From Dermatophilaceae bacterium Sec6.4 (GTDB lineage: Bacteria > Actinomycetota > Actinomycetes > Actinomycetales > Dermatophilaceae): DNA of 64,000 nucleotides. The stretch covers positions 2,728,001 through 2,792,000 of the forward strand of contig CP144172.1 in assembly GCA_039636865.1 (NCBI GenBank), read 5' to 3'. Both the position numbers and the translations under genes were made by a program. The notes beneath the pieces are model-generated. The model was not told where the DNA came from. It did no database searches and worked only from the letters and a program-made list of their open reading frames with translations. This document shows, in pieces, positions 53,276-62,984 of this stretch (positions are counted from its first letter, which is position 1; every line of letters begins with the position of its first letter).

Positions 53276-53884
53276 TCAGAGCCAGCCGTTACCGTCGGCG
53301 ATCTGAACTGCTTCGGCACGGTTGCGAGCGCCGGTCTTGCCGATTGCTGCGGACAGGTGGTTGCGCACCGTGCCCTCCGACAGGAACACCCGCTTCGCGA
53401 CGTCTGACACCGTGCCGCCGACCTTCGCCGCCAACAGCACCTCGGACTCGCGCCTGGTCAGCGGGGATTCGCCCGCGACCAGACTCTCGGTCGCCAAGAG
53501 CGGATCCACCACTCGCAGGCCATGTTGCACCCGTCGGACCGCGTCCGCCAGCTCAGCCGCCGGCGTGTCTTTCACTACGAATCCGCTTGCCCCGGCCTGG
53601 AGTCCACGGCGCAGATAGCCGGGTCGCCCGAAGGTCGTCACGATCAGGACCCGGACCTGGGGAAGCACCTCGCGCACCGCTGCAGTAGCAGCAATGCCGT
53701 CCATGCCCGGCATCTCGACATCCATCAGAATGACGTCCGGCCGATGTTGCCTCGCAGCTTCGACCGCCGCTTCCCCGGACCCCGCCTGGGCGACCACGCT
53801 CAGATCGGACTCCAGTTCCAGCAGCGCCGCAAGCGCGCCACGTACCAGCGCCTGATCGTCGACCAGCATTACCGTGATCGTCAT
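53276..53884 (-). CDS. NarL/FixJ-type response regulator
   Basis: A 202-residue regulator. The receiver has the acidic pair VDDQ, the phospho-acceptor Asp in VILMDVEMPGMDG, Thr in LIVTTFGRPGY and Lys in GFVVKDTP. The output domain is LuxR-type (LTRRESEVLLAAKVGGTVSD, then EGTVRNHLSAAIGKTGARNR). Similar to DesR. Its start overlaps the histidine kinase stop (ATGA), so the pair is one two-component system, probably controlling the ABC exporter in the same operon. Confidence 0.92.
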   Translation of the reverse strand: MTITVMLVDDQALVRGALAALLELESDLSVVAQAGSGEAAVEAARQHRPDVILMDVEMPGMDGIAATAAVREVLPQVRVLIVTTFGRPGYLRRGLQAGASGFVVKDTPAAELADAVRRVQHGLRVVDPLLATESLVAGESPLTRRESEVLLAAKVGGTVSDVAKRVFLSEGTVRNHLSAAIGKTGARNRAEAVQIADGNGWL

Positions 53885-55086
53885 GACGAGGCGGCTCGCT
53901 CGGGTACCGACCGGGCGCACGTCGGAGCCGACGGCGCAGTCATCGTGAGGCTGAAGCCTCGTGGCAGGAGACTCTCGGTAATCAGCTGAGCACCCACCGA
54001 CATTGCACGCTCACTCAACCCGAGCAGCCCGTTCCCCTTCGACCGACTGGTGACCGCTCCAACGCCGTCATCGCAGACCGTGAGACTGGAGCTGGTGATC
54101 TGGATCCTGCAGGTGCTCGCCTCGCTGTGCCGGATGACGTTGGTGACGCCCTCGCGGACGGCCCAGGCAAAAACCTCCCGCAGGTCCGAGGGCACTTCGT
54201 CGGTCGCGGTCGGTAGCTCAGCCCGGATTCCGGCGGCACGCAACCCCTCACGGGCACGGGCCAACTCCCCCGACAGGGTGACCTCGCGAAAACCGGTGAC
54301 GGCCCGACGCACGTCTGCCAGCGCATCTCTGGACAGCCGCTCCAGGTCCGCGATCTCCGCGCGTGCCCGCACCGGATCCACGTCGATCAGCTTGCCTGCG
54401 AGCTCGGCCTTCACCGTGATGACGGTGAGAGAATGCCCAAGAATGTCATGTAGATCGCGCGCCATCCGGTTGCGCTCCTCATCGACCGCGAGCCGGGCGT
54501 TCTCACGGCGGCTGGCCTCCAACTGCCGAGCCCGGCCGCCGGCGACCCGGCCGGCAGAAGTCGCAATGGTGGCGAACGTGAGGCTGATCAGCAATCCCGT
54601 GTCGACCTGCCAACCCGGCACCGCCACCGACATGACGACGTAGGACATGCCGACGCTCGCTGAGATCGCCACCGCAACGGGTATCGAGAATGTCCACATT
54701 GCCGAAACACCGAAGAACACCAGTGTGGCTGCCCCGCTCTGTCCGATCGAGAAAATCGCGATCAGGGACAGGATCAACAAGCCGGAGTATCGAAGGAGCG
54801 AGGCTCGGCGTCTCTCGATCTCCGGGCCCATGACTGCGCCACCAAAGACCTGCCAGCGCTTCATCCAGTGCCACAGATACAACGCAGCGAACAACACAAT
54901 GGAGGCCGCTCCGATCCAGCCTCTCGGCCGGTCGAGCATCTGCAGCGAGTCCACGAGAGGGCCCAGCAACCAAAAGAGCCAAATTCCCGCCCAGAAGAAT
55001 CCGATCAGCGGTGCGCGGTCATCGGCGGCGTCGCTCTCCCAGGTGGTGCGGTGCAACACCCCCCGCCACTGCATCAGCCTGTTCAC
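53881..55086 (-). CDS. DesK-like sensor histidine kinase
   Basis: A 401-residue kinase starting at GTG 55086. About five membrane helices in the first 160 residues form the sensor. The HisKA_3 phospho-acceptor is RMARDLHDILGHSLTVITVK, and the ATPase domain ends in DDGVGAVTSRSKGNGLLGLS. Such intramembrane-sensing kinases detect membrane or cell-wall stress. The gene follows the ABC permease by 13 bases and is coupled to the response regulator. Confidence 0.9.
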   Translation of the reverse strand: MNRLMQWRGVLHRTTWESDAADDRAPLIGFFWAGIWLFWLLGPLVDSLQMLDRPRGWIGAASIVLFAALYLWHWMKRWQVFGGAVMGPEIERRRASLLRYSGLLILSLIAIFSIGQSGAATLVFFGVSAMWTFSIPVAVAISASVGMSYVVMSVAVPGWQVDTGLLISLTFATIATSAGRVAGGRARQLEASRRENARLAVDEERNRMARDLHDILGHSLTVITVKAELAGKLIDVDPVRARAEIADLERLSRDALADVRRAVTGFREVTLSGELARAREGLRAAGIRAELPTATDEVPSDLREVFAWAVREGVTNVIRHSEASTCRIQITSSSLTVCDDGVGAVTSRSKGNGLLGLSERAMSVGAQLITESLLPRGFSLTMTAPSAPTCARSVPERAASS

Positions 55087-55099
55087 AAGGCTCAGCTTG

Positions 55100-55906
55100 T
55101 CAGACCCGGGCGGTGTCGCGGCGGAACATGAACACCGCGCCCCCACCGAGAAGGACCGCCCAGCCGGCAATGTTCGCGAGCCACATCCAGGACCCGGTCC
55201 AGCCGGTGAAGCCTGCGTGGGCCATCGCCGTAACGCCGTACATCGGGGTCCACCGTGCGAACAGATCGAAGCCGTGGCTGAAGATCGGCTGCGGGAAGAA
55301 TATGCCGCCAGCGAACGCCAGGAAGGTCGTCGCGAGCCCCATCAGCTGCATCACGTTCTCAGAAGGCATCATGAAGCCGACGAGTAACCCGAACGCAGCC
55401 ATCAGCATCGAACCGACCCAACTGACCGCGAACGCGAGCACGAGGTCCCCCGCAGGCGCCGTTGCACCGAAAGAGAGACCGAGCGCGTACATGATCACCA
55501 ACGGCGTCACGGCGATCGTGGAGGAGACGATCACTTTGGCCAGAATGTAGGACGTTGCGCTCAGCGGGGTCAGGCGCAGCTGACGCGACCAGCCTTGGGC
55601 CCGCTCGACAGCGACACCGGCCGCCGTGCCGGCGTTGGCGACGAATGCGCCGTACAACCCCAGCGAGACCATCGTCCACGCGGCCGAATTACCGCTGCCG
55701 GAGGCAAAACTCTCGGCCCGGAACATGAAGAAGAAGATCACCGGCAGTGCGATGGTGAAGAACATCGAGCGCTTGTTGCGCAGGATCCGGACCAGCTCGA
55801 TGCGCAGCAGAGTGACGTTGAAACCGCCGTATTTCGGCACTGTGCGGTCCAGCGCAATCGGCGAAGTAGCGACCTGCTCGGGTGGGTTGGCAGCAATGGC
55901 ACTCAT
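55100..55906 (-). CDS. ABC-2 type transporter permease
   Basis: A 268-residue membrane protein with about six helices and an ABC-2 plan (FNVTLLRIELVRILRNKRSM before helix 1, then VERAQGWSRQLRLTPLSATS between helices 2 and 3). It partners with the ATPase, whose stop it overlaps (ATGA). Together with the DesK/DesR-like pair it forms a four-gene unit: an exporter and its own sensor system. Substrate unknown; drug or lipid export is the usual guess. Confidence 0.88.
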   Translation of the reverse strand: MSAIAANPPEQVATSPIALDRTVPKYGGFNVTLLRIELVRILRNKRSMFFTIALPVIFFFMFRAESFASGSGNSAAWTMVSLGLYGAFVANAGTAAGVAVERAQGWSRQLRLTPLSATSYILAKVIVSSTIAVTPLVIMYALGLSFGATAPAGDLVLAFAVSWVGSMLMAAFGLLVGFMMPSENVMQLMGLATTFLAFAGGIFFPQPIFSHGFDLFARWTPMYGVTAMAHAGFTGWTGSWMWLANIAGWAVLLGGGAVFMFRRDTARV

Positions 55907-56859
55907 GCGTGGTCTCCGTCAGTGGTGTTATCGGAGGTCAGCGCCACGAACGCCTCCTCCAGGCCTTGCGCAGTGATTTCCAGATCACGCGCATCGGTGG
56001 TGGTCAGCAGAGCCCGGGCGACGGGGTCGCTGTCGTGTGCGGTGATGGTGACGGTCTGACCCTGGATGTCGACTCCCTCCACGCCCTCGATCGCCAGCAG
56101 GGCTTCGCGGTCAGGGTGGGACACGGTCGCACGCAGCGTGCGACCGCTCGCAAGCGCCTTGATCTCCGCTCCGGTGCCGTCCGCGACGACTTGACCGCGG
56201 CGCACCAGAACAATCCGGTCGGCGTACTGATCGGCCTCCTCCAGGTAGTGGGTCGCAAACAGAACCGTTCTGCCGCGGGCGGCATCACTGCGGATCGCAG
56301 CCCAGAAATCCCGTCGCCCGGTCACGTCCATCCCGGTAGTCGGCTCGTCCAACACCAGCAGCGCCGGGTCACTGACCAGCGCCATCGCAAACCGCAACCG
56401 CTGCTGCTCGCCGCCGGAGCACTTCATCACCCGTTGATCGCGGATTCCCCAGATACCCGCGCGCTCCAGACATTCCTGCACCTCGCGGGTCTGGACGAAA
56501 AGGCTGGCCGTCAACTGGACGGTTTCAGCCACCGACAGGTCCCGCAGCAAACCGCCCGTCTGCATGACCGCTGCCACCAGGCCGCGCGCAACCGCGTCCC
56601 GGGGTGACATCCCGAAGGTCTGGACGCTGCCCTCGTCTGGTTTACCCAGGCCGAGGATCATGTCGATCGTGGTGGTCTTACCGGCCCCGTTCGGTCCCAG
56701 GAAGGCGACGATCTCACCCTGCTGGACCTGCAGATCGATGCCCTGCACGGCGTGCACACTTCCAAAGGATCTACGCACGCCGGTGAGCGTGATGGCGGCT
56801 CCCCCTGCGAGCCGCCTCGCGTTCGTATGAGACTTCTTGGCGGGTGCTGTAGTGATCAT
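55903..56859 (-). CDS. ABC transporter ATP-binding protein
   Basis: A 318-residue ATPase of the DrrA type: Walker A GPNGAGKTT, signature CSGGEQQRLRFAMAL, Walker B LLVLDEPTTGMD and switch His in VLFATHYLEEAD. The signature differs from the usual LSGGQ by a Cys. A C-terminal extension of about 90 residues, usual for DrrA-like proteins, follows. First gene of the exporter/two-component operon; divergent from the DUF6703 gene by 98 bases. Confidence 0.9.
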   Translation of the reverse strand: MITTAPAKKSHTNARRLAGGAAITLTGVRRSFGSVHAVQGIDLQVQQGEIVAFLGPNGAGKTTTIDMILGLGKPDEGSVQTFGMSPRDAVARGLVAAVMQTGGLLRDLSVAETVQLTASLFVQTREVQECLERAGIWGIRDQRVMKCSGGEQQRLRFAMALVSDPALLVLDEPTTGMDVTGRRDFWAAIRSDAARGRTVLFATHYLEEADQYADRIVLVRRGQVVADGTGAEIKALASGRTLRATVSHPDREALLAIEGVEGVDIQGQTVTITAHDSDPVARALLTTTDARDLEITAQGLEEAFVALTSDNTTDGDHA

Positions 56860-56957
56860 GGGTTCAGGTTGTCGGTCACGAAGCAGGTGGCCCTGCGGCG
56901 CACGTCATGACAGCGCCATGACATCTGTCACCTGCGCGCCACGTACGCTGTGCAACC

Positions 56958-57287
56958 GTGTCACCCACGACGACTCGACCGCAGCCTCGCGTCCACAAAT
57001 CTGCGATCCGCATCAAAATCGAACACGCCAGCGACCCGCTCGTACAACGACTCGCTCGAATACCCGCAGTGCTCGTCATCGGGTCGCTTGTTCTTCTGCT
57101 CGTACTCGGGCTCGTGTTCAGCGGTGTCGTCGGCGCGATCCTGATCGCGATCGTGGCGCTGGTGCATGGATGGGGCGTCTACCTCGCCTGGCCGCGGCTG
57201 ACTGGGCTGGAGCGTCAGATGCGACTGTCCGTCCTCATGCTCGTCGTCGCGCTCGGCGTCGTCAGCCTGTTGTCCGGCCTACGCTGA
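56958..57287 (+). CDS. DUF6703-type small membrane protein
   Basis: A 109-residue protein starting at GTG 56958. The N-terminal third is polar; two helices follow (about residues 38-68 and 88-106) around a central WGVYLAWPRLTGLERQMR loop. The LARIPAVLVIGSLVLLLVLG segment and the loop fit the actinobacterial DUF6703 family. Function unknown. It converges on the acetyltransferase gene ten bases away. Confidence 0.75.
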   Translation: MSPTTTRPQPRVHKSAIRIKIEHASDPLVQRLARIPAVLVIGSLVLLLVLGLVFSGVVGAILIAIVALVHGWGVYLAWPRLTGLERQMRLSVLMLVVALGVVSLLSGLR

Positions 57288-57296
57288 GCCCCTCGG

Positions 57297-57785
57297 TCAC
57301 CGGGGCACATCTTCACGCAGGCGTGCGTAGAGCAGGCCATCGCGGAACGCCCCATCGCGCCACTGCGCGCCGCGGATGATTCCCTCGCGGGTGAAACCCG
57401 CCTTCTGCAAGGCTCGTTGCTCGGCGACATTGGCAACGTCGGTGTGTGCCTGGACCCGGTTGACGGCCGTGTGCGTGAAGAAAAGTTGCGCCAACTGTGA
57501 CTGAGCAGCGGTACCCACCCCGTGACCTCGATGATCGCCTCGTAACCAGATGCCGATCATCGGGCAGCGCGAATCTTCATTCGGCCCCCACCGCACCCAG
57601 TGCCAACTCATCGATCCGGCAATCGATCCGTCCGCAGCCACGACGGAAAGGCCGCCGGCACCGTCCAGGTCGGCGGTTCGGGTTGCCGTCGGTATCGCGC
57701 GCGGGCCGAAATCGTCGTACGGGCTGTCACCACCTGTCAGATACGGGAGATCGCTGACCTGCTGAGCGCGCACGGTGACCGTCAT
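57297..57785 (-). CDS. GNAT family N-acetyltransferase
   Basis: A 162-residue GNAT protein of the RimJ/RimL sort. The acetyl-CoA binding segment is GIWLRGDHRGHGVGTAAQSQ, followed by LAQLFFTHTAVNRVQAHTDV and the QKAGFTREGIIRGAQWRDGA end typical of the family. Substrate unknown: protein N-termini or small amines are possible. It lies 21 bases upstream-strand of uppS, and may be read from the same promoter. Confidence 0.87.
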   Translation of the reverse strand: MTVTVRAQQVSDLPYLTGGDSPYDDFGPRAIPTATRTADLDGAGGLSVVAADGSIAGSMSWHWVRWGPNEDSRCPMIGIWLRGDHRGHGVGTAAQSQLAQLFFTHTAVNRVQAHTDVANVAEQRALQKAGFTREGIIRGAQWRDGAFRDGLLYARLREDVPR

Positions 57786-57806
57786 CCGCTCAGTCCCTAG
57801 CCGAAA

Positions 57807-58583
57807 CTACCGAGCGGCATCGACCGCTCCACCGAACCGCCGGTCCCGGTCCACGAAGATCTGAATTGCGCGCCACAGGTCGAGGCGAGTGAAATCGGGC
57901 CAGAGGGTGTCCAGGAAGACCAGCTCGGCGTACGCGGACTGCCACAGCAGGAAGTTGCTGGTCCGCTGCTCACCGGAGGATCGCACGAACAGATCGACAT
58001 CGGGCATATCCGGCCAGTCCAGGTTGCGCGCGATGGTCCGTTCATCGATCTTCGAGGGCTTGAGCGTGCCGGCCGCGACCTGCTCGGCAATCCGCCTGGT
58101 CGCGGACGCGATCTCCGCACGCCCGCCGTAATTGACGCACATCTGCAGCGTCATCACCGTGTTGTCCGCCGTGATCTCTTCGGCGCGACGCAACTCCTTC
58201 AGCACCGAACGCCACAGCCGAGGTTGCTGACCGGACCAACGGCAACGCACGCCCCAGGAGTGCAGCAGATCTACCCGTCGACGGATCACGTCACGGTTGA
58301 AGCCCATCAGGAACCGCACCTCATCCGGCGAGCGCCGCCAGTTCTCGGTGCTGAACATGTAGGCCGACAGGTTGGGCACCCCCGCCTCGATGGCTCCCGC
58401 GATGACGTCGATGAGTTGCGCTTCGCCGGCCTCGTGACCTTTGGTGCGCGGCAGTCCGCGTGCGTTGGCCCATCGACCGTTGCCATCCATCACCATCGCG
58501 ATGTGTTGGGGCACCAGCCGTTTGGGAATGACCGGCGGGCGCTCACCGGTGGCCAGTGGCGGCGGTGGGACGGGAGGGGTCAC
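57807..58583 (-). CDS. uppS: isoprenyl transferase (undecaprenyl/decaprenyl diphosphate synthase)
   Basis: A 258-residue cis-prenyltransferase. The catalytic P-loop [19 protein letters not shown], then GHEAGE, and the C-terminal [20 protein letters not shown] (here [20 protein letters not shown]) and LDTLWPDF are diagnostic. It makes the long-chain polyprenyl diphosphate carrier for cell-wall synthesis. The GTG start overlaps the recO stop (GTGA), an order (recO-uppS) conserved in actinobacteria. Confidence 0.95.
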   Translation of the reverse strand: MTPPVPPPPLATGERPPVIPKRLVPQHIAMVMDGNGRWANARGLPRTKGHEAGEAQLIDVIAGAIEAGVPNLSAYMFSTENWRRSPDEVRFLMGFNRDVIRRRVDLLHSWGVRCRWSGQQPRLWRSVLKELRRAEEITADNTVMTLQMCVNYGGRAEIASATRRIAEQVAAGTLKPSKIDERTIARNLDWPDMPDVDLFVRSSGEQRTSNFLLWQSAYAELVFLDTLWPDFTRLDLWRAIQIFVDRDRRFGGAVDAAR

Positions 58584-59353
58584 CGAGCGACCGCCCTTTC
58601 GATCTGAGCAACGGATGCGTCTTCATCGGGTCGGTCGATCAGCCTCAACGACCGCACCCCGCGTTCCAGATGCCACTGCAGGTAGGCCGCGACCAGCCCG
58701 TCGGCTTCCCGGCGGGCTCGATGGTCGGAGATTTCAGCCCGCTCCCAGTCGCCGGTCAGCAAGGCAGCCAACAACTCGAAGGTGAGCGGGTCGGGCGCCG
58801 AGGAGCCTGGCGTACGGCAGGAATGGCAGACAGCGCCACCCGCGGCGAGGTTGAAGGCGCGATGCGGCCCGATCGCCCCGCAACCGGCGCAGTTGACAAA
58901 GCTGGGTGCCCAACCCGCGATCGACACCGCCCGCAGCAGGTAGGAGTCCAGCACGAGCCCGACCGGATGGGAGTGATTCGCGAGTGCCGCGAGCCCCCCG
59001 GCCAGCAGATTGAACTGCTGCACAACCGGTTCGTGTTCCTCGCTCAGCCGGTCCGCTGTTTCCAGCATGGCCGTCGCGGCGGTGAAGGCGGGGTAATCGC
59101 GGGCAATGTGATCGCCGTAGGAGGCTATGAGTTCAGCCTGGGTAACCGTGTCGAGCGAGCGACCTTCGTAGCACTGCAGATCCACGACCATGCCCGGCTC
59201 CAGTCGTGCGCCGAAGCGGGACCTGGTGCGACGCACACCTTTGGCGACCGCCCGGATCTTGCCGCGCCCGCGCGTCAGCAAGGTGACGATGCGGTCGGTC
59301 TCGCCCAGCTTGTGGGTCCGCAGCACGATCGCGACGTCCTTGTAGGTGGGCAT
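58580..59353 (-). CDS. recO: DNA repair protein RecO
   Basis: A 257-residue RecO. The OB-fold N-terminus is [20 protein letters not shown] followed by [20 protein letters not shown] zinc finger follows in the C-terminal half (CAGCGAIG and CHSCRTPG). It helps load RecA at gaps. ATG 59353 ([12 protein letters not shown]) is chosen; longer frames run through the promoter of the divergent FAD gene. Coupled to uppS. Confidence 0.94.
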   Translation of the reverse strand: MPTYKDVAIVLRTHKLGETDRIVTLLTRGRGKIRAVAKGVRRTRSRFGARLEPGMVVDLQCYEGRSLDTVTQAELIASYGDHIARDYPAFTAATAMLETADRLSEEHEPVVQQFNLLAGGLAALANHSHPVGLVLDSYLLRAVSIAGWAPSFVNCAGCGAIGPHRAFNLAAGGAVCHSCRTPGSSAPDPLTFELLAALLTGDWERAEISDHRARREADGLVAAYLQWHLERGVRSLRLIDRPDEDASVAQIERAVAR

Positions 59354-59407
59354 GGTGGGTCCATCATCGTGGATCGATGGACAGGTGACACACCCGACTC
59401 TTACTGT

Positions 59408-61003
59408 ATGGCGATGCAGCAGCCCCGCAATGTCCCAGTAGATACAGTCCCAGCCGATGTCGATGTGGTCATAGTCGGCGGTGGCCACAATGGCCTGACT
59501 GCCGCCGCATACCTGTCCAGGGCCGGTAGATCCGTCCTGCTGCTCGAGCGCTCGGATCACCTCGGCGGGGCCTCGGTGTCGGCCGAAGCCTTCCCGGGCA
59601 TGGGCGCCCAACTGTCGCGGTACTCCTACCTGGTCAGCCTGCTACCCCAGCAGATCATCGATGACCTGGGACTACGCATCCACCTGGCGCGTCGGCGTTA
59701 CTCCTCCTACACCCCCAAGCCGGGCACCGATCAGGGGTTGCTGGTGGACCATGGTGATGCGAGCGCGACGCGTGCCTCGTTCGAACGCATCGGAGCCGGC
59801 AGTGATGTCGATGGGTGGGACCGGCTCTACGCCCGCACGACCCGCCTCGCGCAGGCGCTGTGGCCCTCGGTCACCGGACCTCTGCCCCGACGCCGCGACG
59901 TGCGCGCCTCGATCGCCGACGACTCCATCATGCGGGACTTTCTGGAGCGTCCGCTCGGTGAGGTCATCGAGACGTCCATCGCCGATGACCTGGTGCGCGG
60001 TGTCGTACTGACGGACGGACTGATCTCGACGTACGCCGCGGCCCACGACGACGATCTGCAGCAGAACATCTGTTTTCTCTACCACGTGATCGGCGGCGGC
60101 ACCGGCGACTGGGACGTGCCCGTCGGTGGGATGGGGTCGGTCAGCGGCGAGTTGGAACGCGCAGCCCGCGAAGGTGGAGCTGACCTACGAACCGACGCCA
60201 CCGTCCTGTCCGTGAGCGACGGTTCAGTGACGTGGCGCAGCACCGCCGGAGACGAAGCACGCGTATCGGCCCGGCACGTGCTGTGGGCGGCCGCGCCCGG
60301 GGCCCTGGACGACGTGATGGGAACCGGTCGTGGCCCCTCGGAGGGCGCACAGGTGAAGATCAATCTGCTGCTCTCCCGGCTGCCGAAACTGCGAGACGCG
60401 TCAGTGGCCTCGAACGCAGCCTTCGGTGGCACCTTCCACATCAACGAGACCTACAGTCAGCTCGAAAGTGCCTACCGCGCGGCGCACTCCGGAAACCTGC
60501 CCGATCCGCTACCGGCCGAGATCTACTGCCACTCCATCACCGACCCGAGCATCTTGTCACCGCAGTTGCAGCAGTCGGGCGCCCAGACCCTGACGGTTTT
60601 CGCGCTGCACGCCCCCGACCGCCTTCTCGAGGGAGCAGACCAGGATGCTGAGCGCGTCCGTTTCGAGCGGGCGACGCTTGATTCGCTCTCGAGCGTGCTT
60701 GCCGAGCCGATCGAAGACGCCGTCCTACGCATGCCGGACGGGCAGTTGTGCATCGAGACCAAAACGACCCGTGATCTGCAGGACGCGCTCAACATGCCCG
60801 GAGGCAACATCTTCCATGGCCCGCTGTCGTGGCCGTTCGCGGAGGATGAGGAAGATCTGAGGGATGCCGCCGCACGTTGGGGCGTGCAGTCCGCGTACTC
60901 CGGCGTGCTGTTGGCCGGTGCCGGTTCTCGTCGCGGCGGCGGAGTCAGCGGACTGGGCGGATACAGCGCCGCGCGCGCCGTGCTGGAGACCTGGAACGGC
61001 TGA
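59408..61003 (+). CDS. FAD-dependent oxidoreductase, phytoene-desaturase-like
   Basis: A 531-residue protein. The N-terminal dinucleotide motif is [20 protein letters not shown], then [11 protein letters not shown]; the C-terminus has the second FAD-contact segment [20 protein letters not shown]. This is the carotenoid desaturase/amine oxidase superfamily, most like the NAD(P)/FAD-dependent proteins related to human PYROXD2. Substrate unknown. It starts at ATG 59408 or 59414, with a short leader, divergent from recO by 54 bases. Confidence 0.88.
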   Translation: MAMQQPRNVPVDTVPADVDVVIVGGGHNGLTAAAYLSRAGRSVLLLERSDHLGGASVSAEAFPGMGAQLSRYSYLVSLLPQQIIDDLGLRIHLARRRYSSYTPKPGTDQGLLVDHGDASATRASFERIGAGSDVDGWDRLYARTTRLAQALWPSVTGPLPRRRDVRASIADDSIMRDFLERPLGEVIETSIADDLVRGVVLTDGLISTYAAAHDDDLQQNICFLYHVIGGGTGDWDVPVGGMGSVSGELERAAREGGADLRTDATVLSVSDGSVTWRSTAGDEARVSARHVLWAAAPGALDDVMGTGRGPSEGAQVKINLLLSRLPKLRDASVASNAAFGGTFHINETYSQLESAYRAAHSGNLPDPLPAEIYCHSITDPSILSPQLQQSGAQTLTVFALHAPDRLLEGADQDAERVRFERATLDSLSSVLAEPIEDAVLRMPDGQLCIETKTTRDLQDALNMPGGNIFHGPLSWPFAEDEEDLRDAAARWGVQSAYSGVLLAGAGSRRGGGVSGLGGYSAARAVLETWNG

Positions 61004-61033
61004 GTCGGTCCGTCCGCTGCCATACTTCACCGA

Positions 61034-61742
61034 TGGTCGACCCCCGCCCCCTCTGGGACTTCGCGGACCCTGAAACCTCCGCCGCACGTTTCAGCGCACT
61101 GGCCGACGCTGCGCAGGAACCCGCACGCACCGCATGGCTGACCCAGTACGCCCGCGCACTCGCCTGCAGGAGAAGTACCCCGAAGCGATTGCAGTCCTCG
61201 ACAGCCTGACACCCTCGGGACACGAGGCGTCAGCGCGCGTTCAGCTGGAGCGCGGACGTGTATTGTGCTCCCGAGGAGACCAAGATCAGGCCCGCCCGCA
61301 CTTCGAACAAGCCGCCACGATTGCGGAGGCGGGAGGCATCGATGCCCTACTCATCGACGCACTTCACATGCAGGCGCTTGTTGCACCGGCCGCGGACCAG
61401 AAGGCGATCAACGAACACGCGCTCGAGGTGGCCCGTTCCAGCGCCGACGAATCTGCCCGCGATTGGGACGCATCGCTGTTGAACAACATCGGCATGAACT
61501 ACGCCGATGATGGTGACTTCAACGCGGCACTGGACGTGTTCGGTCAGGCGGTGGCAGCACGCGAGCACATCGGGGCCGCCGCCGAGACCCGAGTCGCCCG
61601 GTGGATGGTGGGGTGGTCGCTGCGCAAGCTGAACCGCCGTGACGAGGCGCTCATCATGCAGACCGCGTTGAAAGCCGAACTGGACGCGCTGGGTTCGACG
61701 GATCCCTACGTAGACGAAGAACTCGACCTGCTGGCCGAGTGA
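61034..61742 (+). pseudogene. tetratricopeptide-type protein gene with a one-base frameshift
   Basis: The N-terminal part from ATG 61034 (MVDPRPLWDFADPETSAARF to QYARALA) and the remainder (LQEKYPEAIAVLDSLTPSGH onward, to a stop at 61742) are in different frames. They join at about 61170, where one base seems missing in GCACTCGCCTGCAGG. Joined, they give a protein of about 235 residues with TPR-like helices (ARVQLERGRVLCSRGDQDQA, WDASLLNNIGMNYADDGDFN). The rest of the gene is intact, so a sequencing error or very recent mutation is possible. Function unknown. Confidence 0.75.
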
Positions 61743-61803
61743 TGCACGACGACCGAAGCCGGACATGAGAGCCCTCCGCGTCGACCCCGTTCGAACATAC
61801 GTC

Positions 61804-61816
61804 TATTATTGGGCGA
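61804..61816 (+). promoter_or_regulatory. -10 element of a probable leaderless promoter
   Basis: TATTAT at 61804-61809 ends six bases before the ATG at 61816, and TCGACC lies 17 bases upstream (61781-61786). A start at the A of the ATG is expected, giving a leaderless mRNA; no ribosome binding site precedes the gene. Confidence 0.5.
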
Positions 61817-62475
61817 TGACGTTCGCTCTGCAGGGTTCACTCCTCGACCAGGTCGAGCACATCGGATTGCGCTCGTTGTCGACCGGAATGCGGCGCACGC
61901 AACTCACGCAGGGGGCCTGGGTCGACGTGCGACCCGGGTGGCTCACCGGCGCGGACGAACTGTTCACCCGACTGTGCCCAGGCGGATCAGCGGACGTCGA
62001 CTGGCGCAGCGAGCGCCGGGTGATGTGGGAGCGCGACGTCGCAACGCCGCGGCTGTTGAGGTTCTATGACGAAAGTGAGCCGTGGCCCGACCCGATACTG
62101 TCGCAGGCCCGTTCGGATCTCAGTTGCTACTACGAGGCTGAACTCGGAGAACCATTCACCACCGCCGGAATGTGCCTCTATCGCGATGGGCGCGACTCCG
62201 TCAGCTGGCACGGCGATCGGGTCGGACGGGCGTCGCACCAGGACACGATGGTGGCGATCGTCTCGATCGGCGCGCCACGAGCGCTGCTACTGCGCCCGCT
62301 CGGCGGCGGCGGCGGCGGCGGCGGCGGAAAGACTGTCCGGCACGTCCTTGGCCACGGTGATCTACTGGTGATGGGCGGGTCCTGCCAACGCACCTGGGAG
62401 CATGCCATCCCCAAGACCGCGGGCCGGGTCGGACCGCGGATCAGCATCCAGTTCCGCCCACGCGGCATCCGCTGA
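61816..62475 (+). CDS. AlkB-like 2-oxoglutarate/Fe(II) dioxygenase
   Basis: A 219-residue oxygenase. The iron ligands are His and Asp in SVSWHGDRVGR and the second His in TWEHAIPK; the 2-oxoglutarate Arg follows in PRISIQFRPRG. Family members demethylate alkylated nucleic acids. It has nine glycines in a row after LRPL, encoded by eight GGC codons and one GGA (62302-62328), which extend a loop between core strands. The start is ATG 61816, just after a -10 box; an ATG at 61765 would include promoter sequence. Confidence 0.9.
   Translation: MTFALQGSLLDQVEHIGLRSLSTGMRRTQLTQGAWVDVRPGWLTGADELFTRLCPGGSADVDWRSERRVMWERDVATPRLLRFYDESEPWPDPILSQARSDLSCYYEAELGEPFTTAGMCLYRDGRDSVSWHGDRVGRASHQDTMVAIVSIGAPRALLLRPLGGGGGGGGGKTVRHVLGHGDLLVMGGSCQRTWEHAIPKTAGRVGPRISIQFRPRGIR
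62302..62328 (+). repeat. GGC trinucleotide repeat in the AlkB-like gene
   Basis: Eight perfect GGC units followed by GGA encode a polyglycine run. Such a repeat can gain or lose codons by slippage without breaking the frame. Confidence 0.85.
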
Positions 62476-62651
62476 CCCACCACTCCCAGGGACTCTCTGG
62501 CTCAAAGAAGGCCGCTCGGGTTGCAACTTTCTGTGAGGGACGCGCAATTGCAGCACCTTCAGCAAAAGATGCAACCACTGGATGTACGGGGTCCTGCCGG
62601 CCGACGCTCGGCGGTCACAGTCGTGCTGCGACCAGCACCCGGTCAGCGACG

Positions 62652-62984
62652 TCAGACGAGGTCAGGGAGGACGTGCAGGATGCCGTGGCCGAGCGCGCGA
62701 ATCCCCGATGAGATCTCGTGCCAGTAACTCAGCGTGAGAACGCTTTGGACTGCGACCGGATGCTGGCCGGTGAACTGCATCAACTCGTCGGCGACCAGCG
62801 GCGTCAACGCGCGCCATGGAGCCAGCTGCTGGAAGTCGGTGACCTCGTGATCGGTGAGATTGTTCGCCACCATGTAGCCGACCCACTCGGGGTCGAACAT
62901 CCGCAGCCTGGAATCTTTCGCAGTCAGCAGCGTCGCCACGGTCGTCTTGCCGACGCCGAAGGTCCCGTTCAGCCACACGATCAT
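62652..62984 (-). pseudogene. P-loop kinase-like ATPase, C-terminally shortened
   Basis: A 110-residue frame beginning MIVWLNGTFGVGKTTVATLL, a clear Walker A, followed by RMFDPEWVGYMVANNL and LSYWHEISSGIRALGHGILH. Relatives known to me are about 170-190 residues and continue after this point with a LDAD-like lid segment. Here the frame ends at HVLPDLV, and downstream sequence shows no continuation in any frame. The gene is probably truncated by deletion. Its ATG overlaps the P450 stop (ATGA), so it is still translated behind the P450. Confidence 0.65.

Noticed and set aside
52151..53407. 418-residue plus-strand open frame
   Set aside because: Antisense to dusB and the response regulator, both strongly supported.
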